DNA of 50,169 nucleotides from a virus: positions 1 to 50,169 of the IMG/VR virus record IMGVR_UViG_3300035703_000134; one strand, written 5' to 3'. The notes below the pieces were generated by a model. The model had not been told where the DNA came from. It made no database searches and worked only from the letters and a program-made list of their open reading frames with translations. This document shows positions 45,766 to 50,169 of this stretch, piece after piece; position 1 is the first letter of the stretch; the number at the start of each line of letters is the position of its first letter. Made by a program: the position numbers and the translations under genes.

Positions 45766-46250
45766 AGTTCCTGGACCTCGTACCCAGCTGGGTCTACGCC
45801 GCGGCGATCGCGCTATTGGTCGTGGCCTGCGGCTGGTTCTACGTCGCCAAGATCAAGGCGCAGGGCGAGCTCGCCACCTACCGTGCAGAGGTCGCCGAGA
45901 ACACCCGCAAGGCCGAGGCCGAGGCACGCGCCAAGGAGCAGGCCATGCAAGTCCAAGTAGAGAGGATCGCCGCCAATGAAGCCAAGAAGACCCAGGTGCT
46001 CGCCGCTCGTGTGGCTGCTGCCGACAGTGCTGCTCGCGGGCTGCGCGACGACATCGAGCGACTCAATGCCCGTCCAGCCCCCGAGGATCCCGAGTCTGCC
46101 GCCTACGCTCGCGAAGCCCGTACCGCCCGAGAGCTACTTGGAGCGTGCGCAGCGGAATATCGAGCAGTGGCAGAAGGAGCTGATCAACTCCGCGACCAAG
46201 TGACGGGGCTCCAGGACTACGCGTCAAACGTCTGTCAGACAAGCCGCTAA
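45762..46250 (+). CDS. Rz: Inner-membrane spanin, Rz-like
   Basis: The 162-residue protein has an N-terminal transmembrane anchor (WVYAAAIALLVVACGWFYVA) and a long charged periplasmic coiled coil (ENTRKAEAEARAKEQAMQVQ). It overlaps the endolysin by four bases and contains Rz1 in the +1 frame. Rz-type spanins fuse inner and outer membranes in the last step of Gram-negative lysis. Confidence 0.9.
   Translation: MKFLDLVPSWVYAAAIALLVVACGWFYVAKIKAQGELATYRAEVAENTRKAEAEARAKEQAMQVQVERIAANEAKKTQVLAARVAAADSAARGLRDDIERLNARPAPEDPESAAYAREARTARELLGACAAEYRAVAEGADQLRDQVTGLQDYASNVCQTSR
45976..46203 (+). CDS. Rz1: Outer-membrane lipoprotein spanin, Rz1-like
   Basis: A 75-residue lipoprotein embedded in Rz in the +1 frame. 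The signal peptide ends in lipobox LLAGC with lipidated C23; the mature part is Pro/Ser-rich (MPVQPPRIPSLPPTLAKPVP). Together with Rz it forms the spanin complex. A complete overlap of this kind is the classical lambda-type arrangement. Confidence 0.9.
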   Translation: MKPRRPRCSPLVWLLPTVLLAGCATTSSDSMPVQPPRIPSLPPTLAKPVPPESYLERAQRNIEQWQKELINSATK

Positions 46251-46277
46251 GAATCCTGGGATGACCGCAGCCGCAGC

Positions 46278-46682
46278 GTGAGCAAGACCAAGCATCAAAA
46301 CGCTCCGAATGCTGAACAGACTCAGCAGTTCGACGAGTTCATCAAGCACTGGCAAGACGTGCTTGGGCTCGGGCGTTGGCGCCTGGAACGCGGCTCCAAA
46401 CCTGCTAAGGACGCCATGGCCTCAGTCGAGTTCAACGACGAGGCCAAACTGGCGACGTACCGGATCGGCGACTTCGGTGCGACGCCCATCAACGAAAAGT
46501 CGCTTTGCATGACTGCGCTCCACGAGGTGCTGCATGTTTTCCTCCATGAGTTGATCGTCACCGCACAGGACCGTGGCGCAACCCCCGAGCAGCTCGACGC
46601 TGCTGAACACGGGGTGATCAACGTGCTCGAGTCGGTCCTGTGGGGAGATGTGCATGGGGTACCCCAGCAAGAGGAGGGATGA
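46278..46682 (+). CDS. HExxH metallopeptidase-like protein
   Basis: The 134-residue protein has HEVLH (residues 82-86) in ALHEVLHVFLHE, a zincin-type metal site, with another conserved GATPEQLDAAEHGV segment. Similar small HExxH proteins occur in other phages (from memory). The GTG start has no good ribosome binding site; a 6-codon frame starting at 46261 ends within the GTG, perhaps for coupling. It follows the spanins and overlaps the phosphoesterase gene. The substrate is unknown. Confidence 0.75.
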   Translation: MSKTKHQNAPNAEQTQQFDEFIKHWQDVLGLGRWRLERGSKPAKDAMASVEFNDEAKLATYRIGDFGATPINEKSLCMTALHEVLHVFLHELIVTAQDRGATPEQLDAAEHGVINVLESVLWGDVHGVPQQEEG

Positions 46683-47640
46683 GGCATTCATCTCGGCGTG
46701 GCATGCCAGTGGTGGTTCGCCTATCCGCTTGAGCCAGGACCTCGGGGTCAGCCTGCGGGCCATCTACGCCCGCCGCGACGCTGTCGAGTCCCGGTACGGC
46801 ATCGCGCTGGTGGCCAACAGCCCCAAGGCCACGAAGCATGACCCGCAAGTGACCCGGGCGATCATGTCTTCGCGGCGAGACGTGAACCGCCTGGAGATCG
46901 CGGACGGCGTGGTGCTGGTGGGCTCGGACGCGCACTACGCCCCAGGGGTAGTCCCGATCGCGCACAAGGCCCTGTGCAACCTGATCGCCGAGCTCGGGCG
47001 CGAGGTCAAGGCCGTGGTGCTCAACGGCGACATCCTGGACGGCGGCAGCATCAGCCGCCATCCGCGGATCCGCTGGAAGCAGACGCCCACGGTGAAGGAC
47101 GAGCTTGATGCAGTGCTCGCCCGCACTGGCGACATCGAGCAGGCGGTGCAACCGGGCACGCACCTGTTCCGCACCTACGGGAACCATTGCGCGCGATTCG
47201 AGTCGCGCCTGTCTTCGATGGTGCCGCAGTACGAAGGCGTCGCAGGGTTCACGCTGCGCGAGCATCTGCCCAAGTGGATGGACTCTGACCGGATCGATGT
47301 CAACGACAACATGGTCATCATCCACGACTGGCACAGCGGCTTGCACAGCGGCTGGAACGACGTGCTCAAGGGCGGCTGCCACACAGTCACCGGCCACACC
47401 CACGAGCTGGGTGCCAAGGCGCACAAGGGCTTCAAGGGCACGCACTACGGGATCAAGACCGGGATGCTGGCCGACGATGACCAGAAGGAATTTGACTACC
47501 GACTTGGGAAGCCGGGTTTCAACTGGCAATCCGGGTTTGCCGTGTTGACGTGGCGAGCCGGCGTGCTGCTGCACCCAGAGTTCTGCGCGGTGCGCGATGA
47601 TGGCAAGGCCTACTTCCGCGGTCGGCTGTTCGCCGACTGA
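46654..47640 (+). CDS. Metallophosphoesterase with N-terminal HTH-like segment
   Basis: A calcineurin-like phosphoesterase of 328 residues. The ATG at 46654 was preferred because GGGGAG lies seven bases upstream. The N terminus (AFISAWHASGGSPIRLSQDL, GVSLRAIYARRDAVES) looks like an HTH, then metal-binding motifs GSDAH (D92, H94), NGDILDGG (D126), YGNHC (N177, H178), IIHDWH (H224) and TGHTHE (H248, H250). Likely a nuclease or phosphatase; the DNA-binding segment favours a nucleic-acid substrate. Late-operon location suggests packaging or DNA clean-up. Confidence 0.88.
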   Translation: MGYPSKRRDEAFISAWHASGGSPIRLSQDLGVSLRAIYARRDAVESRYGIALVANSPKATKHDPQVTRAIMSSRRDVNRLEIADGVVLVGSDAHYAPGVVPIAHKALCNLIAELGREVKAVVLNGDILDGGSISRHPRIRWKQTPTVKDELDAVLARTGDIEQAVQPGTHLFRTYGNHCARFESRLSSMVPQYEGVAGFTLREHLPKWMDSDRIDVNDNMVIIHDWHSGLHSGWNDVLKGGCHTVTGHTHELGAKAHKGFKGTHYGIKTGMLADDDQKEFDYRLGKPGFNWQSGFAVLTWRAGVLLHPEFCAVRDDGKAYFRGRLFAD

Positions 47641-47642
47641 CC

Positions 47643-47789
47643 ATGAGTGGCTGGCTCATCGCCGTGACGGGCGCCACCTACGCCTACATCGCGTTCGAGC
47701 AGGGCTTCAAGGGCAACTGGCCGATGTGCGTGGTGTACGCGGGCTACGCGTTCAGCAACGTCGGCCTGTACGTTTTGGCCGAGAGATAG
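47643..47789 (+). CDS. Small membrane protein, 48 aa
   Basis: Two hydrophobic segments (WLIAVTGATYAYIAFEQGF, MCVVYAGYAFSNVGLYVLA) in a 48-residue peptide that starts two bases after the phosphoesterase stop, without a Shine-Dalgarno, so translation probably reinitiates. Similar tiny membrane proteins appear in many phages. Function unknown. Confidence 0.65.
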   Translation: MSGWLIAVTGATYAYIAFEQGFKGNWPMCVVYAGYAFSNVGLYVLAER

Positions 47790-47801
47790 GAGACACCGTA
47801 C

Positions 47802-48047
47802 ATGAGCGCATCATGGCAACGCAAAGAGGGTAAGTCGGAGAGCGGTGGCCTCAACGAGAAGGGCCGTCGTAGCTACGAGCGCGAGAACCCTGGCAGTGAT
47901 CTCAAGCCGCCCCAGCCCGAGGGCGGCGCGCGCAAGAAGAGCTTCTGCGCGCGGATGAGGGGCATGAAAGCAAAACTTACGAGCAAGAAGACGGCGAACG
48001 ATCCGAACAGCCGGATCAATAAGTCGTTGAGAGCTTGGAAATGTTGA
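47802..48047 (+). CDS. DUF6321-like small basic protein
   Basis: The 81-residue protein has the conserved pattern WQRKEGKSESGGLNEKGRRS, KKSFCARMRGMKAKLTSKK and NDPNSRINKSLRAWKC, which I recognise as DUF6321-type from memory. The family is small, basic and phage-borne, of unknown role; nucleic-acid binding is plausible from charge. AGGAGA lies upstream. Its 3' end carries the -35 box of the third late promoter. Confidence 0.8.
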   Translation: MSASWQRKEGKSESGGLNEKGRRSYERENPGSDLKPPQPEGGARKKSFCARMRGMKAKLTSKKTANDPNSRINKSLRAWKC

Positions 48048-48055
48048 CCTAAAAT
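48027..48055 (+). promoter_or_regulatory. Third late promoter cassette
   Basis: TTGAGA (48027-48032) and TAAAAT (48050-48055) with a 17-base spacer form a strong sigma70-like promoter. The leader CTTCGTGGGGCCAGTGCGCC (48056-48075) matches the leader at 30545 in 16 of 20 positions. A strong terminator follows at 48081, before the coding start at 48119. Confidence 0.7.
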
Positions 48056-48080
48056 CTTCGTGGGGCCAGTGCGCCCGCGA

Positions 48081-48105
48081 AAAGCCGCCTTTGGGCGGCT
48101 TTTTT
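48081..48105 (+). terminator. Terminator after the third late promoter
   Basis: AAAGCCGCC (48081-48089) and GGCGGCTTT (48094-48102) form a nine-pair stem extended by a run of Ts to 48105. It lies in the leader, ahead of the hendecad protein's ribosome binding site (GGAG). Confidence 0.85.
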
Positions 48106-48118
48106 CTTTGGAGCAAAC

Positions 48119-50169
48119 ATGGCGACAGCAGCGAATCCGTTCGACGTCGGCGGGAACAATGGCGGGATCATCGGCGGAGCCATGACCAACGCGACCACGA
48201 ACTCGGCCGCGCAGTTCACCCCGCAACAGCGCGAAGTCAATCGCGCCACCGAGACGGCCGCTGGCCAGATCGACTCCCTCCTGGCCAAGGACAGCCCGCT
48301 GCTGCGCCGTGCTCGCGCAACCGCGATGCAGGACATGAACGCCCGCGGGCTGGTGAACAGCTCGATGGCGCAAGGCGCGGCAGTCGCTGCCATGATCGAT
48401 CGGGTAACGCCGCTCGCCCAGCAGGACGCGGACACCTACAACAAGCGCACCCTGGCCAACATGGGTGCGGTCAATGAGGCCGGCATCTTCAACGCGGCCG
48501 AGCAGAACAAGTTCGGCTTGCAGCGTGGCGAACAGTCTTTCACCGCTGAGCAGGCGGACAAGTCCCGCAGCTTCACGACCAGCGAGCGGCTGGGCTCGCA
48601 GCAATTCAGCTCGGAGCAGAACAAGGCTACTCAGAACTTCCAGGCCGCGCAGGCAGCCCTTGACCGCGCGCTGCGTGCGTCTGAGACGGACAAGAGCATC
48701 GAAGCTCAGAAGGCGCTGCAGACCGCGCAGTTCAACTTTGAGGGCGCGCAGAACGAGCTCAACCGGGTCAACCAGCGCGCGCTGCAGGAGAACCAGCAGA
48801 ACTTCACGGCTCAGCAATCGGCGCTCGAGCGCGCTCAGCAGGACAAGATCCTGACTGCGCAGCAGACGTTCCAGTCGGCGCAGGCCAACCTAGATCGTGC
48901 GCAGCAAGTGCTGCTGGCCGACAAGTCGATCCAAGCTCAGCAGAATCTTCAGCAGGCCCAGCAGCAGTTCCAGGCGGCGCAGGCCAGCCTGGATCGTGAG
49001 CAAGCCAAGCTGCTGCAGCAGGCCCAGCAGACATTTCAGTCGGCACAGAACGAGCTCGAGCGCGCAACGCAGGTCGCTCTGGCCGACAAGAGTATCGCCG
49101 CGCAGGCGGCTCAAGCTGAGGCGACCCGCAACTTCACCGCGGCGCAGGCTGCCCTGGACCGGGCTCAGCAAGTCTCGCTGCAGGAGAGCCAGCAGAAGTT
49201 CACGGCCGGCCAGAACGCTCAGCAGATCCAGGCGCAGAAGGAACTGCAGACTGCCAACCAGAGCTTTCAAGCTGCTCAGAACGAACTCGAACGCGCTCAG
49301 CAAGTCGCGCTCACCGACAAGAGCATTGCCGCCAATCAGGCACTCGAGGCTGCGCGTCAGAAGTTTCAGAGTGCACAGAGCGATCTGGACCGCGCTCAGC
49401 AGCGCGAGCTGCAGACTCAGCAGCAAGAGTTCACCCGTGGCGAGAACGCCGCAGGCCGCACGTTTGAGTCGGGTCAGCGTCAGCTTGATCGCGATCAGCA
49501 GTCATCGCTGGCGCAAGCAGCGCAAACGTTCCAGGCCACTCAGAACGAGAGGGATCGGGCTCAGCAGATCATGCTGACCGACAAGAACATCTCGGCGCAG
49601 CAGGCGCTCGAGCAGTCGCGCCAAGAGTTCCAGCGCGGCGAAGGCATCATTGCTCGTCAATTTGAGTCGTCGCAGCGCCAGCTTGATCGCGACCAGCAGT
49701 CCTCCTTGGCGCAGGCCGCGCAATCGTTCCAGGCATCGCAGAACGAAAAGGATCGGGCTCAGCAGATCATGCTGGCCGACCGCAACATCTCGGCGCAGCA
49801 GGCGCTGGAGAAGGCACGGCAAGAGTTTCAGCGCGGCGAGTCGGCGCTGGACCGCACCCAGCAGCGCGAACTCGCCTCGCAGGCGCAGTCGTTTCAAGCA
49901 TCGCAGAACGAGATGGATCGGGCTCAGCAGATCATGCTGGCCGACCGCAACATCTCGGCGCAGCAGGCGCTGGAGAAGGCACGGCAAGAGTTCCAGCGCG
50001 GCGAGTCGGCGCTGGACCGCACCCAGCAGCGCGAACTCGCCACGCAGGCGCAGTCGTTTCAAGCATCGCAGAACGAGATGGATCGGGCTCAGCAGATCAT
50101 GCTGGCCGACCGCAACATCTCGGCGCAGCAGGCGCTGGAGAAGGCACGGCAAGAGTTCCAGCGCGGCGA
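48119..50169 (+). CDS. Hendecad-repeat coiled-coil virion protein, 3' truncated
   Basis: The frame starts at an ATG after GGAGC and runs past the right edge without a stop: at least 683 residues. Residues ~1-115 are non-repetitive (MATAANPFDVGGNNGGIIGG, RARATAMQDMNARGLVNSSM); after that the protein is almost only Gln/Ala-rich helix with an 11-residue period, such as FQSAQANLDRA, QQVLLADKSIQ, AQQNLQQAQQQ. Hendecads give right-handed coiled coils. Podovirus ejection proteins form long helical internal structures, so an ejection-channel role is plausible. It would be the first of a set whose other end is the protein at the left edge. Confidence 0.85.
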   Translation, partial: MATAANPFDVGGNNGGIIGGAMTNATTNSAAQFTPQQREVNRATETAAGQIDSLLAKDSPLLRRARATAMQDMNARGLVNSSMAQGAAVAAMIDRVTPLAQQDADTYNKRTLANMGAVNEAGIFNAAEQNKFGLQRGEQSFTAEQADKSRSFTTSERLGSQQFSSEQNKATQNFQAAQAALDRALRASETDKSIEAQKALQTAQFNFEGAQNELNRVNQRALQENQQNFTAQQSALERAQQDKILTAQQTFQSAQANLDRAQQVLLADKSIQAQQNLQQAQQQFQAAQASLDREQAKLLQQAQQTFQSAQNELERATQVALADKSIAAQAAQAEATRNFTAAQAALDRAQQVSLQESQQKFTAGQNAQQIQAQKELQTANQSFQAAQNELERAQQVALTDKSIAANQALEAARQKFQSAQSDLDRAQQRELQTQQQEFTRGENAAGRTFESGQRQLDRDQQSSLAQAAQTFQATQNERDRAQQIMLTDKNISAQQALEQSRQEFQRGEGIIARQFESSQRQLDRDQQSSLAQAAQSFQASQNEKDRAQQIMLADRNISAQQALEKARQEFQRGESALDRTQQRELASQAQSFQASQNEMDRAQQIMLADRNISAQQALEKARQEFQRGESALDRTQQRELATQAQSFQASQNEMDRAQQIMLADRNISAQQALEKARQEFQRG
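49751..50169 (+). repeat. 165-bp near-identical tandem repeat at the right edge
   Basis: Two complete 165-bp units (49751-49915, 49916-50080) differ at only two bases; a third unit is cut by the window end after 89 bases. An older, more diverged unit starts at 49553 (198 bp away). 165 and 198 bp are 5 and 6 hendecads, so repeats keep the helical phase. Confidence 0.92.

Noticed and set aside
46261-46281. Six-codon leader peptide before the HExxH gene
   Set aside because: Very short, no ribosome binding site of note; mentioned only as possible translational coupling.
49553-50169. CRISPR array
   Set aside because: The repeats are contiguous 165-bp coding units without unique spacers.

Overview
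The window is almost wholly a temperate, podovirus-like phage genome with high G+C content. No bacterial chromosomal gene is recognisable. The overall composition, proline/alanine-rich shadow frames and a candidate attachment core resembling the 3' end of a tRNA-Leu gene fit a betaproteobacterial host such as a Burkholderiales member; that host call is inference. Tail morphology is inferred from a P22-type portal, an N4-gp56-type major capsid protein, an adaptor and nozzle-like protein, large fibre and adhesin genes, and no tape-measure, sheath or tail-tube gene.

Layout. Positions 1-4472 hold the 3' part of a giant LPD38-type polyvalent virion protein, followed by a terminator, a candidate attP region (about 4518-4790) and a tyrosine integrase (4792-5841). 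A leftward early operon (about 14929 down to 5799) contains some 23 tightly overlapping genes. They include a family-A DNA polymerase, a DUF2815 ssDNA-binding protein, a DUF2800 Cas4-like nuclease, a DUF3310 protein, an AlpA-like regulator and many small unknowns. At 14976-16358 is a lambda-like switch: a leftward early promoter, a repressor (15097-16041), back-to-back promoters with candidate operators, and a YdaS/Cro-like gene. The rightward early genes (16137-21757) encode small proteins, a primase-helicase, an iteron-rich candidate origin (about 19391-19656), a VRR-NUC nuclease, an SNF2-type helicase and a zinc-finger protein that could be a late antiterminator. A second leftward operon (24696 down to 21723) carries a DUF932 gene and seven small genes, four of them joined by near-identical gene boundaries.

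The late operon starts at a strong sigma70-like promoter (24908-24936) followed at once by a terminator hairpin. In order it carries a 428-bp gap with candidate packaging repeats, terminase small and large subunits, portal, a DUF5856 protein, scaffold, major capsid, head/neck proteins, tail nozzle-like protein, tail fibre, three tandem glycine-rich adhesin-like genes, a conserved phage protein, membrane/holin-like genes, endolysin, overlapping Rz/Rz1 spanins, a HExxH protein, a metallophosphoesterase, small genes, and a glutamine-rich hendecad-repeat protein that runs off the right edge inside a 165-bp tandem repeat. The genes expected between the right and left edges (ejection proteins and the start of the polyvalent protein) are missing, so the window looks like most of a circular or circularly permuted genome, broken in the virion-ejection module.

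How the parts work together: integrase and attP provide lysogeny. The repressor and Cro-like protein would control the divergent early promoters through GATAGC-type operators. Polymerase, SSB, Cas4-like nuclease, primase-helicase, VRR-NUC and SNF2 helicase form the replication/recombination set. A Q-like mechanism may release three late promoter-leader-terminator cassettes (24908, 30515, 48027). Family names come from memory of the families; no database search was run.
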